Positions 47,266 to 56,292 of a stretch of 64,000 nt of DNA are shown one piece after another. Origin of the DNA: Terrabacter terrigena. GTDB taxonomy: Bacteria; Actinomycetota; Actinomycetes; Actinomycetales; Dermatophilaceae. Location: assembly GCF_042676085.1 (NCBI RefSeq), contig NZ_JBHTKH010000006.1:124001-188000 (forward strand), in the 5' to 3' direction. The notes beneath the pieces were generated by a model. That model was not told where the DNA came from. It made no database searches and worked only from the letters and a program-made list of their open reading frames with translations. The first letter of the stretch is position 1. Each line of letters begins with the position of its first letter. The position numbers and the translations under genes are program-made.

Positions 47266-48914
47266 CCACGACCTCCTTCGGGGGACGAGCCCGAGAGGGC
47301 GTCGCGCAGCTGCGCCAGCCCCGCGTCGTGGTCGGTGAGGTGCAGCTGCAGCACGGGGCGACCGTGGTCGGCGAGCACGGCGGCGTCACCACCGGCCTGC
47401 GAGGCGATGAAGTCACCGAAGGTGAACTCGCGACCGGGGATCGCGAGATCCTCCTTCGGCGCTGCCGTGACCTGCAGGTAGACGCCGACGGCAGGGCCGC
47501 CCTTGTGGAACTGACCGGTGGAGTGGAGGAAGCGCGGGCCCCAGCCGAACGTCACCGGACGCTCCGTGCGGCGCGCCAGTGGCACTCGGCACTGCGCCAG
47601 GTCGGCGTCGGCCAACCGGTCGAGGTACGCCATGACGGCGACGTAGCCCCGGGACGGGTCGAGCTGCGCGACGAGCGCGTCGAGCGCCGCCGGGACCGTC
47701 TGGGCGTCGCCCAGCCAGGAGCCGTCGCCGCCCAGCGCGCGGATCTCGATCGCGCCGTCGGTCGCCGCCGGTGCCTCTGCCGAGCCGGTGCCCTGGTCGA
47801 GCAGCTCGCGGGCGGCCTTCTTGGCGCTCTCGACGTCGGGCTGGTCGAACGGGTTGATACCGAGCAGGTGCCCGGCAACCGCGGTCGCCACCTCCCAGAG
47901 GAGCAGCTGCGCGCCGAGGGCGCCGCCCACGCGTACCTCGGAGGGGGTGTCGCCCGTGGGCTCGTCGTCGGCGTCGGACGCGACGAGACGGGCCACGGTG
48001 ACGTCGCCGGCCGGCCACTTCACCTCGGGGTCGTCGTCGCTGCCGGCCACGACGGGCAGCACTCCGGTGCCGTTCTTGCCCGTGGACTCGGCGATGAGCT
48101 GCTCGGCCCAGTCGGCGAACCCGACGATGCCGGAGCCGTCGTCGACGAGCACGAGCTTGTCGCGCAGCGGGTCGGTGCCGCCCATCGCGGCACCGAGGCG
48201 CAGGCCCGGGTTGGCGTCGTCGTCGGCCGCGAGCAGGTCGGCGACGGAGTCGGCCTCGTCGAGCAGCGCCTCGACGTCGACGCCCGCCAGGCCGCTGGGC
48301 ACGAGGCCGAACGCCGTGAGCGCCGAGTAGCGCCCGCCGACGTCGGGGTCGGCGTTGACGACGCGGTAGCCCTTGTCGCGCGACTCCTTGTCGAGCGGGC
48401 TGTCCGGGTCGGTGACGACGACGATGCGCGACGCGGGGTCGATGCCGGCGTCGGTGAACGCCTGCTCGTACGCCCGTCGCTGCGAGTCGGTCTCGACGGT
48501 GGAGCCCGACTTGCTCGACACCACGAGGACGGTGCGCTCGAGGTCGTCACCCAGCGCACGGCGTACGTAGTCGGGGTGGGACGAGTCGAGGATGACGATC
48601 GGCTTGCCCGCCGTCGCGCAGATGACCTCGGGGGCGAGCGACGACCCACCCATGCCACAGAGCACGACGTGGTCGAGGCCCTGCTCGGCGAACGAGTCGC
48701 GCAGGGCAGCGATCTCGCCGACGAGGGGACGGGACGAGCGCGGCAGCCCGACCCACGAGAGGCGGATCCGGGACTCCGACTCGGCGTCAGGGCCCCACAG
48801 GGTGGCGTCCTGCGCGAAGAGCCTGCTCGCCACGGAGTCCTCGACGAGGGTCGGCACGTGCCGCCCGATCGCGTCCGCCGCTGCCCCTGACGCGGTGACG
48901 GACAGTGAGCTCAT
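47262..48914 (-). CDS. pgi: Glucose-6-phosphate isomerase (actinobacterial form)
   Basis: 550 residues. SIS-type sugar isomerase segments are VLCGMGGSSLAPEVI near residue 85 and VVSSKSGSTVET near residue 130. LLWEVATAVAGHLLGINPFDQPDVESAKK and the C-terminal GPRFLHSTGQFHKGGP supply the catalytic Glu and His regions. It links fructose-6-phosphate from Tal/Tkt to Zwf. It resembles the PGI half of transaldolase/PGI fusions; here Tal is encoded separately just upstream with a 4-bp overlap. Confidence 0.92.
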   Translation of the reverse strand: MSSLSVTASGAAADAIGRHVPTLVEDSVASRLFAQDATLWGPDAESESRIRLSWVGLPRSSRPLVGEIAALRDSFAEQGLDHVVLCGMGGSSLAPEVICATAGKPIVILDSSHPDYVRRALGDDLERTVLVVSSKSGSTVETDSQRRAYEQAFTDAGIDPASRIVVVTDPDSPLDKESRDKGYRVVNADPDVGGRYSALTAFGLVPSGLAGVDVEALLDEADSVADLLAADDDANPGLRLGAAMGGTDPLRDKLVLVDDGSGIVGFADWAEQLIAESTGKNGTGVLPVVAGSDDDPEVKWPAGDVTVARLVASDADDEPTGDTPSEVRVGGALGAQLLLWEVATAVAGHLLGINPFDQPDVESAKKAARELLDQGTGSAEAPAATDGAIEIRALGGDGSWLGDAQTVPAALDALVAQLDPSRGYVAVMAYLDRLADADLAQCRVPLARRTERPVTFGWGPRFLHSTGQFHKGGPAVGVYLQVTAAPKEDLAIPGREFTFGDFIASQAGGDAAVLADHGRPVLQLHLTDHDAGLAQLRDALSGSSPEGGRG

Positions 48915-50023
48915 GCGCCCACCTTCTCCATCTCCGCGGTGACGCCGTCGAGGAGCTCGCCCCATGCCTTCTCGAACTTGTCGACGCCCTCGACCTCGAG
49001 CAGCTCGACGACCTCGTTGTACGAGACGCCTACACCCTCGAGGTCGTCGAGCACCTTGCTGGCCTCGGCGTAGTGGCCGGTGATCGTGTCACCCTTGATC
49101 TCGCCGTGGTCGGCCGTCGCCTCGAGCGTCTTCTCCGGCATCGTGTTGACGACGCCGGGCGCGACGAGCTCGGTCACGTAGAGGGTGTCGGGGTAGGAGG
49201 GGTCCTTGACGCCCGTGGACGCCCACAGCGGACGCTGCGGGTTGGCGCCGGCGTCGGCCAGGCTCTTCCAGCGCGGCGTCGAGAAGACCTCCTCGTACGC
49301 CTGGTAGGCGAGGCGCGCGTTTGCGACGCCGGCCTTGCCCTTGAGGGCCTTGGCCTCGTCGGTGCCGATGGCGTCGAGGCGCTTGTCGATCTCGGTGTCG
49401 ACGCGGGAGACGAAGAACGAGGCGACCGAGTGGATCTTCGACAGGTCGTGGCCGTTCGCCTGCGCCTTCTCGAGGCCCTCGAGGTAGGCGTTCATCACGG
49501 CGCGGTAGCGCTCGAGCGAGAAGATCAGGGTCACGTTGACGCTGATGCCCTCGGCGATCGTGGCGGTGATGGCCGGCAGGCCCGCCTTGGTGGCGGGGAT
49601 CTTGATGAGGACGTTCGGGCGGTCGACGGCGGCATGCATCTGCTTGGCCTGCGCGACGGTCTTGTCGGTGTCGTGCGCGAGACGCGGGTCGACCTCGATG
49701 GAGGCTCGCCCGTCGACGCCCTTGCTCGACTCGTAGATCGGCATGAACAGGTCGCAGGCCTCACGCACGTCGGCGGTGGTCAGCTCGAAGACGACGTGCT
49801 CGACGTCGTTGCCGTCCTTGGTGAGCCTGGCGAGGTCGTCGTTGTAGCGGTCGCCCTTCGACATCGCGGCCTGGAAGATCGACGGGTTCGACGTGAGACC
49901 GACGACGTTGCGCTCCTCGATGAGGTCGGAGATCTTGCCGGTCTCGAGGAGGTCGCGCGAGAGGTCGTCGAGCCAGATCGAGACTCCGGCGTCGGAGAGG
50001 GCCTTGGTGTTCGGGTTGGTCAT
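48911..50023 (-). CDS. tal: Transaldolase
   Basis: 370 residues, long-type transaldolase. GLTSNPSIFQAAM near residue 42 and the Schiff-base region NVLIKIPATKAGLPAI are intact, with a later WASTGVKDPSYPDTLYV. It transfers dihydroxyacetone units between sugar phosphates. ATG 50023 is preferred over GTG 50029 because AAGGGG lies 8 nt upstream. GTGA at the tkt stop also suggests the alternative. Confidence 0.96.
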   Translation of the reverse strand: MTNPNTKALSDAGVSIWLDDLSRDLLETGKISDLIEERNVVGLTSNPSIFQAAMSKGDRYNDDLARLTKDGNDVEHVVFELTTADVREACDLFMPIYESSKGVDGRASIEVDPRLAHDTDKTVAQAKQMHAAVDRPNVLIKIPATKAGLPAITATIAEGISVNVTLIFSLERYRAVMNAYLEGLEKAQANGHDLSKIHSVASFFVSRVDTEIDKRLDAIGTDEAKALKGKAGVANARLAYQAYEEVFSTPRWKSLADAGANPQRPLWASTGVKDPSYPDTLYVTELVAPGVVNTMPEKTLEATADHGEIKGDTITGHYAEASKVLDDLEGVGVSYNEVVELLEVEGVDKFEKAWGELLDGVTAEMEKVGA

Positions 50024-50025
50024 GT

Positions 50026-52383
50026 TCACTTCCCCTTGCTGGTGGCGGAGGCGGCAGCCTTCTTCGCTGCCGGGGTGCCGAGCTCGGCACCCATGACATC
50101 GGTGGCGGCGCTCTGGGCGGCGCGGGCCGGGTTGGTCTCGGTGACGCCGGGAGCCTTCGTCGCAGCGGCCTTCGCGGCCTTGACGGAGTCCTTGGCGGCC
50201 TTGACGACGGCCTCGGCGGTGAGGCCGAACTCGCGGTAGAGGGTCTGGTAGTCGGCGGAGGCACCGAAGTGCTCGATGCTCACGACCCGGCCGGCGTCAC
50301 CGACGATGTCGTGCCAGCCCATCGAGACGCCCGCCTCGACGCTGACCCGCGCCCGGACCGATGGCGGCAGCACCTTGTCCTGGTAGGAGCGGGACTGCTT
50401 CTCGAACCACTCGCGGCAGGGCATCGACACGACGCGCGTCGAGATCCTCGACTTCTCGAGCTTCTCGGCGGCCTGGACGGCGAGCTGCACCTCGGAGCCG
50501 GTGGCGACGATCACGACGTCGGGGTCGCCGGCGCGGGACTCCTGCACGAGCACGTAGGCGCCCTTGGCGACACCGCTCACCTTGCCGTAGGTCGAGCGGT
50601 CCCAGGTGGGCACCGGCTGGCGCGTCAGGCAGAGGGCGGCGGGGCCGTCGGCGCGGGTGAGGATCTGGGCCCACGCGGCGGCGGTCTCGTTGGCGTCCGC
50701 GGGGCGAACGACGTCGAGGCCCGGGATGGCGCGCAGCGCGGCGAGGTGCTCGATGGGCTGGTGCGTCGGGCCGTCCTCGCCGAGACCGATGGAGTCGTGG
50801 GTCCACACGTAGGTGACGGGCGCCTGCTGGATGGAGGCGAGGCGCACGGCCGGGCGCATGTAGTCGGAGAAGACGAGGAACGTGCCGCCGTACGGGCGGG
50901 TCAGCCCCTCGAGGGCGATCCCGTTGAGGATCATGCCCATCCCGTTCTCGCGGATGCCGAAGTGCAGGGTGCGGCCGTAGGGGCCGCCCTTCCACTCGCG
51001 GGTCTGCTTGCCGCTGGGGATGAACGACGGCTCACCCTCCATCGTCGTGTTGTTGGACTCGGCGAGGTCGGCCGAGCCGCCCCACAGCTCGGGCATGACG
51101 CCGGCGAGGGCGCTGAGGACCTTGCCGGACGCGGCGCGCGTGGCGATGCCCTTCGCGTCGGCCGGGAAGGTCGGCAGCGCCTTCGCGAGGCCGGCCGGCG
51201 CCTTGCCGGAGACCACGCGGTCGAGCAGCTGGGCGCGGTCGGGGTTGGCCTTTCGCCACGCCTTGTACGTCTTGTCCCACTCGCGGTGGGCGGCCTTGCC
51301 ACGCTTGACGACGTCGCGGGCGTGCTTGAGGACGGCCGGCTCGACGGCGAAGCTCTTCTTCGGGTCGAAGCCGAGCAGCTCCTTGGTCGCCCCGACCTCG
51401 GCGTCGCCGAGGGCCGAGCCGTGCGACTTGCCGGTGTTCTGCTTCGTCGGGGCCGGCCACGCGATGATCGTGTGGAGCACGACGAGGGTGGGCTTGTTGC
51501 TCACCTTGTCGCCGCTCCTGATCGCGGCGAGGAGCGCGTCGACGTCCTCGACGTAGGCCGAGCCGTCGGCGTCCTTGCGCCAGTCGACCTCGACGACGTG
51601 CCAGCCGTACGCCTCGAAGCGGGCGGCGACGTCCTCGCTGAACGCGATGTCGGTGTCGTCCTCGATGGAGATCTGGTTGGCGTCGTAGATCACGGTCAGG
51701 TTGCCGAGCTCCTGGTGGCCCGCGAGGGCGCACGCCTCGTGCGAGACGCCCTCCTGCATGTCGCCGTCGGAGGCGATGACGTAGACGTTGTGGTCGAAGG
51801 GGCTGGTGCCCGGCTTGGCCTCGGGGTCGAAGAGCCCGCGCTGGCGGCGCTGCGCCATCGCCATTCCCACGGCCGACGCGAGCCCGGAACCGAGCGGGCC
51901 GGTGGTGATCTCGACACCGGGCGTGTGGTGGACCTCGGGGTGGCCCGGCGTGAGCGAGCCCCACGTGCGCAGCGACTTGAGGTCGTCGAGCGAGAGGCCG
52001 TAGCCGGAGAGGTAGAGCTGGATGTACTGCGTGAGGCTCGAGTGGCCGCACGAGAGCACGAACCGGTCGCGGCCGAGCCACGTCGGGTCGGACGGGTCGT
52101 GCGTCATGACGTTCTGGTAGAGCAGGTACGCGAGGGGCGCGAGCGACATCGCCGTGCCGGGGTGACCGTTCCCCACCTTCTGCACGGCGTCCGCCGCCAG
52201 CAGACGGGTCGTGTCGACGGCGCGGACGTCGAGGTCGCTCCAGCCGGCGTTCTTCGCTGCGGGCAGCGGGAGACCCGGGTCACGCTGTGCCAGCACGCCC
52301 TTCGTCTTCGTCGTCCGCGTGCTGCTGGATCGGGTGGGCTTCTTCGCCTTGGTGGTGGCGGTGCTGGTCGCAGCGGTGGGCAC
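50026..52383 (-). CDS. tkt: Transketolase with basic N- and C-terminal extensions
   Basis: 785 residues against about 700. The thiamine-diphosphate motif GDMQEGVSHEACALAG, the start segment VGNGHPGTAMSLAPLAYLLY, and the second-half EDGPTHQPIEHLAALRAIPG are complete. The first 45 residues (Lys/Thr/Ser/Ala-rich) and the last 45 (Ala/Lys-rich) are low-complexity. It transfers two-carbon ketol units. GTG 52383 follows GAAGGAGA by 8 nt, which supports the N-terminal extension as translated. First gene of the operon. Confidence 0.95.
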   Translation of the reverse strand: MPTAATSTATTKAKKPTRSSSTRTTKTKGVLAQRDPGLPLPAAKNAGWSDLDVRAVDTTRLLAADAVQKVGNGHPGTAMSLAPLAYLLYQNVMTHDPSDPTWLGRDRFVLSCGHSSLTQYIQLYLSGYGLSLDDLKSLRTWGSLTPGHPEVHHTPGVEITTGPLGSGLASAVGMAMAQRRQRGLFDPEAKPGTSPFDHNVYVIASDGDMQEGVSHEACALAGHQELGNLTVIYDANQISIEDDTDIAFSEDVAARFEAYGWHVVEVDWRKDADGSAYVEDVDALLAAIRSGDKVSNKPTLVVLHTIIAWPAPTKQNTGKSHGSALGDAEVGATKELLGFDPKKSFAVEPAVLKHARDVVKRGKAAHREWDKTYKAWRKANPDRAQLLDRVVSGKAPAGLAKALPTFPADAKGIATRAASGKVLSALAGVMPELWGGSADLAESNNTTMEGEPSFIPSGKQTREWKGGPYGRTLHFGIRENGMGMILNGIALEGLTRPYGGTFLVFSDYMRPAVRLASIQQAPVTYVWTHDSIGLGEDGPTHQPIEHLAALRAIPGLDVVRPADANETAAAWAQILTRADGPAALCLTRQPVPTWDRSTYGKVSGVAKGAYVLVQESRAGDPDVVIVATGSEVQLAVQAAEKLEKSRISTRVVSMPCREWFEKQSRSYQDKVLPPSVRARVSVEAGVSMGWHDIVGDAGRVVSIEHFGASADYQTLYREFGLTAEAVVKAAKDSVKAAKAAATKAPGVTETNPARAAQSAATDVMGAELGTPAAKKAAASATSKGK

Positions 52384-52426
52384 GGAACGGGTCTCCTTCG
52401 GAAAACGTGGATCGCGTACGGCCACG

Positions 52427-52432
52427 AGCCTA
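52427..52432 (-). promoter_or_regulatory. -10 hexamer TAGGCT for tkt operon
   Basis: On the reverse strand, TAGGCT lies 43 nt upstream of GTG 52383, giving a leader of about 37 nt with its own ribosome site. No good -35 seen. Confidence 0.35.
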
Positions 52433-52519
52433 GTGCGTGCGTTGTGAGCGAGGACACCTCGCCCGATGGGCGGTACCGGGCTCGGTGGTGCCAGGACCTC
52501 GGAGCGGGACCGGGGCGTG

Positions 52520-52547
52520 TCGACCGGCTCCGGCGACGGTCTAGACT
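52520..52547 (+). promoter_or_regulatory. Promoter of ctaB
   Basis: TCGACC (52520-52525), 16-bp spacer, TAGACT (52542-52547); transcription would begin near 52554. Confidence 0.45.
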
Positions 52548-52607
52548 TGCGACGCAATGCTCACGTACCCATCGGGTCGGAGCGACGTACAAGCGGTGAG
52601 GATCTCA

Positions 52608-53570
52608 GTGACAACGGTGGACCCCCGCGCCGACCTGTCGGCGCTGCACGGTCCGGACGGCAGTGGGCTGAAGTTCCTCGTCGGACAGTACGTCTCGCTG
52701 ATGAAGCCGCGGATCATCGAGCTGCTCCTCATCACCACCATCCCGGTGATGTTCCTCGCCGAGCAGGGCGTGCCCGACCTGTGGCTCGTCGTCGCAACCG
52801 TCGTGGGCGGCACCCTCTCGGCCGGTGCGGCCAACACGCTCAACTGCTACATCGACCGCGACATCGACGCGGTGATGCACCGCACGAGCCGGCGGCCCCT
52901 CGTGACGGGCACGATCACCCCGCGTGGCGCGCTCGTCTTCGGCGCGGCCCTCACGGTGGTCTCGACGCTGTGGCTCGGGCTGCTCGTCAACTGGCTCAGC
53001 GCCTGGCTCGCCCTCGGCGCGCTGCTCTTCTACGTGTTCGGCTACACACTGCTGCTGAAGCGGCGCACGGCCCAGAACATCGTCTGGGGTGGCGCCGCCG
53101 GCTGCATGCCGGTGCTCATCGGCTGGTCGGCGGTGACGGACTCGCTCAGCTGGTCGGCCTTCATCCTCTTCATGGTCATCTTCTTCTGGACGCCGCCGCA
53201 CTACTGGCCGCTGTCGATGCGCTACAAGGACGACTACACCGCCGCCCACGTGCCGATGCTGCCGGTCGTCGAGCGCTTCGTCGTCGTGGCCAAGCAGGTC
53301 GTCGCCTACTCGTGGGCCATGGTCCTCACGTCGCTGGCGCTCATTCCCGTCCAGCAGGTCGGCTGGGTCTATGCCGTCGCAGCGCTGGCGTCGGGCGTGC
53401 TGTTCCTCGGTGAGGCGCACCGCCTGCTGTCGCGGGCCCGTGCCGGCGCGGCCGAGGACGTCCTCAAGCCGATGCGCCTGTTCCACTTCTCCATCACGTA
53501 CCTGACGATCCTCTTCGTCGGGGTCGCCCTCGACCCGATCTGGCACCTGCCGCTCCCGTTCCTCTCCTGA
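52608..53570 (+). CDS. ctaB: Protoheme IX farnesyltransferase (heme O synthase)
   Basis: 320 residues with about nine helices. The prenyltransferase motif NTLNCYIDRDIDAVMHRTSRRP (split here: NCYIDRDID, about residues 80-88) and a second Asp motif after helix 6 (YKDDYTAAHVPMLP) are intact. It adds a farnesyl group to heme B, producing heme O for cytochrome oxidase. GTG 52608 has GAGG upstream; an ATG at 52557 would add 17 residues and lies near the predicted start of transcription, so either is possible. Confidence 0.93.
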   Translation: MTTVDPRADLSALHGPDGSGLKFLVGQYVSLMKPRIIELLLITTIPVMFLAEQGVPDLWLVVATVVGGTLSAGAANTLNCYIDRDIDAVMHRTSRRPLVTGTITPRGALVFGAALTVVSTLWLGLLVNWLSAWLALGALLFYVFGYTLLLKRRTAQNIVWGGAAGCMPVLIGWSAVTDSLSWSAFILFMVIFFWTPPHYWPLSMRYKDDYTAAHVPMLPVVERFVVVAKQVVAYSWAMVLTSLALIPVQQVGWVYAVAALASGVLFLGEAHRLLSRARAGAAEDVLKPMRLFHFSITYLTILFVGVALDPIWHLPLPFLS

Positions 53571-53590
53571 GCCCGGCGCCCCGCTCGCAG

Positions 53591-53630
53591 TCGAAGGAGC
53601 ACTCCGTCACGTGACGGAATGCTCTTTCGA
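53591..53630. terminator. Near-perfect hairpin between ctaB and the GNAT-Nudix gene
   Basis: 19-bp stem (one G-U pair and one mismatch) between convergent genes, 20 bp after ctaB. Bidirectional terminator. Confidence 0.7.
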
Positions 53631-53640
53631 GTGGGGGAGG

Positions 53641-54654
53641 TCAGGCGACGGGGGAGCCGCCCTCGAGGTAGAGGGTGCCTCCCGTGTGCCCGTCGAGCGT
53701 GTCGAGGAGTCGCTCGTTGTAGGGCGCGACGCGGCCGGCCCAGTCGCGCGGCGCGACCCAGTGCAGGGCGCGGATCTCGCGCGCCTGCAGGTGTGCTCCC
53801 TCGACCACGGACGTGTCGACCGTTCCGAGGTCGAAGACGAACACCGTCGCGTCGGTCCACCCGTGCAGCGCGGGAAGCCAGTTGACCGCGAGGAGCGGCC
53901 CGGCCTGCACGGCGAGGTCGAGCTCCTCCCGGACCTCGCGCACGACGCACGCTGCCGGCGACTCGTGCCGGTCGACGACGCCTCCGGGCAGGTCCCACTC
54001 CCGCTTGTAGACGAGCTCGCAGAGCAGCAGCTCGCCGGCAGGGGAGCGCAGCACCCCTTGGGCGATCGCCCGCTTGGTGGGCAGGGTCGAGTCGAGCATG
54101 GCCGTGAACCCGTCGTGGGTGTCGGGGTGCGCGTCGTCGCGGCGGCGTCCCAGCACGACGGTGTCCTGGCGTATGCCGCCCAGCGTCGCGTTGCCGCGCA
54201 GGAGCCCCTCGCGCCGGAGCCCGGCCCGCAGGGCGGTGCGCACGGAGGCACGGTTCTCGGGGTTGACGTGGGCCTCGACCCGTTCGAGGCCGAGGGCATC
54301 GAACGCCCACTCGACGAGCATCCGGACCGCGCGCCACGCGAGCCCCTGCCCGCGGAACCGGGCGTAGACGGCCCAGGAGAGCACTCCGACGCCCGGGTGG
54401 GCGACGCGCACGTCGACCGAACCGGCGGGGCGCCCGCGCCACTCGACGAGGAAGGTGACCTTGCGGCGTTCGGTCCAGTCGACAGCAGTCTGCGCGATCC
54501 AGTCGAGGTGCTCCCGCTCGGGCGGCACGACGTCGGGGAAGTCGAACCAGCGGGCGATCTCGGCGTCGTGCAGCGTGCGGGTGACGTCGCTGTCGTCAGG
54601 AGCCCACGGCCGCAGGACGAGGTCGCCGTCGCGCAGGGTGGGCTGGTCGGTCAC
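53641..54654 (-). CDS. GNAT acetyltransferase fused to a Nudix hydrolase
   Basis: 337 residues. Residues 1-170 are GNAT (LRDGDLVLRPWAPDD; YARFRGQGLAWRAVRMLVEWA as the acetyl-CoA loop; NPENRASVRTALRAGLRREG). Residues 195-330 are Nudix, with the box GGVVDRHESPAACVVREVREEL (split in two: GGVVDRHES and REVREEL); the residues expected at GX5EX7REUXEE are intact. The pairing suggests acetylation and hydrolysis of a nucleotide-linked substrate, unproven. GTG 54654 is set by TAGGCT 6 nt upstream. Confidence 0.88.
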   Translation of the reverse strand: MTDQPTLRDGDLVLRPWAPDDSDVTRTLHDAEIARWFDFPDVVPPEREHLDWIAQTAVDWTERRKVTFLVEWRGRPAGSVDVRVAHPGVGVLSWAVYARFRGQGLAWRAVRMLVEWAFDALGLERVEAHVNPENRASVRTALRAGLRREGLLRGNATLGGIRQDTVVLGRRRDDAHPDTHDGFTAMLDSTLPTKRAIAQGVLRSPAGELLLCELVYKREWDLPGGVVDRHESPAACVVREVREELDLAVQAGPLLAVNWLPALHGWTDATVFVFDLGTVDTSVVEGAHLQAREIRALHWVAPRDWAGRVAPYNERLLDTLDGHTGGTLYLEGGSPVA

Positions 54655-54660
54655 GGCCCA

Positions 54661-54666
54661 AGCCTA
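54661..54666 (-). promoter_or_regulatory. -10 hexamer TAGGCT, leaderless start of GNAT-Nudix
   Basis: On the reverse strand TAGGCT, 6 nt, GTG 54654. Confidence 0.55.
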
Positions 54667-54704
54667 GGCAAGGAGCGAGGCAGGGAGGGCGGGCGCCCCC
54701 GGCC

Positions 54705-55670
54705 TCAGACCGGGTGGCGCTGGGTCGCGAGGACCCCGAACGTCAGCGAGACGACCAGGAGGCTGGCGCCGAGCATGTGCACGAGGACGAGCAGCTCGGG
54801 CAGCTTGGTGAAGTACTGGACGTAGCCGATGAGGCCCTGGGCCACCGTGACGACGAGCACCCTGTCCCAGGCCCGCTTCGCCTCGTCGGTGGTCGCGGTG
54901 ATGCGGACGGCGACGAGGGTGGCGATGACGAGTCCGCAGAACAGCATGACGGCGTCGGCGTGCATCCACGACACGAACCGGGGGTCGAAGCCGGTGCGGG
55001 CGGGCCGTTCGGCGTCGCCGGAGTGGGGGCCCGAGCCGGTCACGACCGTGCCCAGCAGGAGCACGACCGCGCCGACCGCGCTCGTGCCCAGGGCGAGCCG
55101 GCGCGCGAGCGGGTGGACGACGGGCTCGCCCGGGCCGGACACGTCGTCACGGGAGCCGCGCACGAGCGCGGTGGACAGGGCCACGAGGACCATGGACAGC
55201 AGGAAGTGGGCCATGACGGTCCACGGGTTGAGCCCGGTGAGGACCGTGATGCCCCCGAGCACGGCCTGAGCCGGGATGCCTGCGAGCACGCCGATCGCGA
55301 CGGCGTGCAGCCGCCTGCGCCGCGGCCAGGCCGTGAGCACGACGAAGAGCGACACGAGGGCGAGGACGCCGACCACACCGGTGAGCGTGCGGTTCCCGAA
55401 CTCGACGAGGTCGTGGTAGGCGCTCTCGGGCGTGCGCACCGGGGTGAAGGAGCCCGGCTGGCACTCGGGCCAGGTCGTGCAGCCCAGGCCGCTGCCGGTG
55501 AGCCGGACGATGCCGCCGGTGACGACGATGCCGACCTCGCCGACGAGGTTGGCGACCAGGAGCGGGCGCACCCAGCGGGCGGGGGCGGCCGGAAGGTGGC
55601 CCGCGGCACGGGCGAGGCGACTCGCGCCGGACGCCGCGTCAGCGCCTGTCAGGGTGGGGGTGGAGGACAC
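54705..55670 (-). CDS. ctaA: Heme A synthase (Cox15/CtaA)
   Basis: 321 residues with eight helices. Conserved heme-ligand His residues appear in ESAYHDLVEFGNRTLTG, MAHFLLSM, WMHADAVML and VHMLGASLL. A periplasmic Cys pair (GCTTWPEC) matches the type with a cysteine pair on an extracytoplasmic loop. It oxidises heme O from CtaB to heme A. GTG 55670 has TACCCT 6 nt upstream. Confidence 0.93.
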   Translation of the reverse strand: MSSTPTLTGADAASGASRLARAAGHLPAAPARWVRPLLVANLVGEVGIVVTGGIVRLTGSGLGCTTWPECQPGSFTPVRTPESAYHDLVEFGNRTLTGVVGVLALVSLFVVLTAWPRRRRLHAVAIGVLAGIPAQAVLGGITVLTGLNPWTVMAHFLLSMVLVALSTALVRGSRDDVSGPGEPVVHPLARRLALGTSAVGAVVLLLGTVVTGSGPHSGDAERPARTGFDPRFVSWMHADAVMLFCGLVIATLVAVRITATTDEAKRAWDRVLVVTVAQGLIGYVQYFTKLPELLVLVHMLGASLLVVSLTFGVLATQRHPV

Positions 55671-55676
55671 CCCGCA

Positions 55677-55682
55677 AGGGTA
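55677..55682 (-). promoter_or_regulatory. -10 hexamer TACCCT, leaderless start of ctaA
   Basis: On the reverse strand TACCCT, 6 nt, GTG 55670. Confidence 0.55.
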
Positions 55683-55743
55683 TGCCGCCGCGTCGGGAGG
55701 GCCGAATCCGGCGTCGGTCCTGTCGTCGGTGAAGGCGCTCCGC

Positions 55744-56226
55744 TCAGGCGAGCCCGGTCCAGACCACGGTCGAGCCAGCGTGTCCTGCGATGACGACGGT
55801 CACGAGTGCGGCGGTCGCCGAGAGCACCACCAGCGTGCCCAGGAGCATGTCGAGGGCATGCCCCCGCGGGGACTCCTCCCGCGGCGGGCGGGCGAACCAC
55901 AGGGCCACGAGCGTCAGCACCATGAAGGCGAGGCAGAAGAGTCGCGCCCGACCGCCCCACTCGGTGTGCGTGCTGAGCAGCTCGAAGTTCGTCGTGCTGG
56001 CCCGCACCTGCGACACGCGGGTGAGCAGGGCCTCGCCGCTCTGGGCCGCCACGAAGGCCGACCCCCCGGCGACGACCGCGCCGACGGCCGTCGGCCAGCG
56101 CAGCACCCGACGCCAGGCCGGTCGCACGACGTACGCGATGGCGGTCAGGGCGGCCATCGGCACGAGAATCACGACGACATGGATCACGAGGGCGTGGACC
56201 GGAAGACCGAGGATGATGTCGAACAC
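55744..56226 (-). CDS. DUF2231 membrane protein
   Basis: 160 residues with four helices. It begins FDIILGLPVHALVIHVVVILVP, the DUF2231 signature with paired His in helix 1; a further His lies in LLSTHTEWGGRARLF. The His pattern suggests heme or metal binding, fitting its location beside ctaA, but the role is unknown. GTG 56226 follows GGAGG by a short gap. Confidence 0.85.
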   Translation of the reverse strand: MFDIILGLPVHALVIHVVVILVPMAALTAIAYVVRPAWRRVLRWPTAVGAVVAGGSAFVAAQSGEALLTRVSQVRASTTNFELLSTHTEWGGRARLFCLAFMVLTLVALWFARPPREESPRGHALDMLLGTLVVLSATAALVTVVIAGHAGSTVVWTGLA

Positions 56227-56292
56227 GTCGCCTCCAGGCTCGTCGGGTCGCCGGGCGGTCGGCCCGTCCGCGCTGCGGTCAGTCTGTCTGGT

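Noticed and set aside
53369..53376. CTATGCCG as a further octamer copy
   Set aside because: First base differs; not counted.
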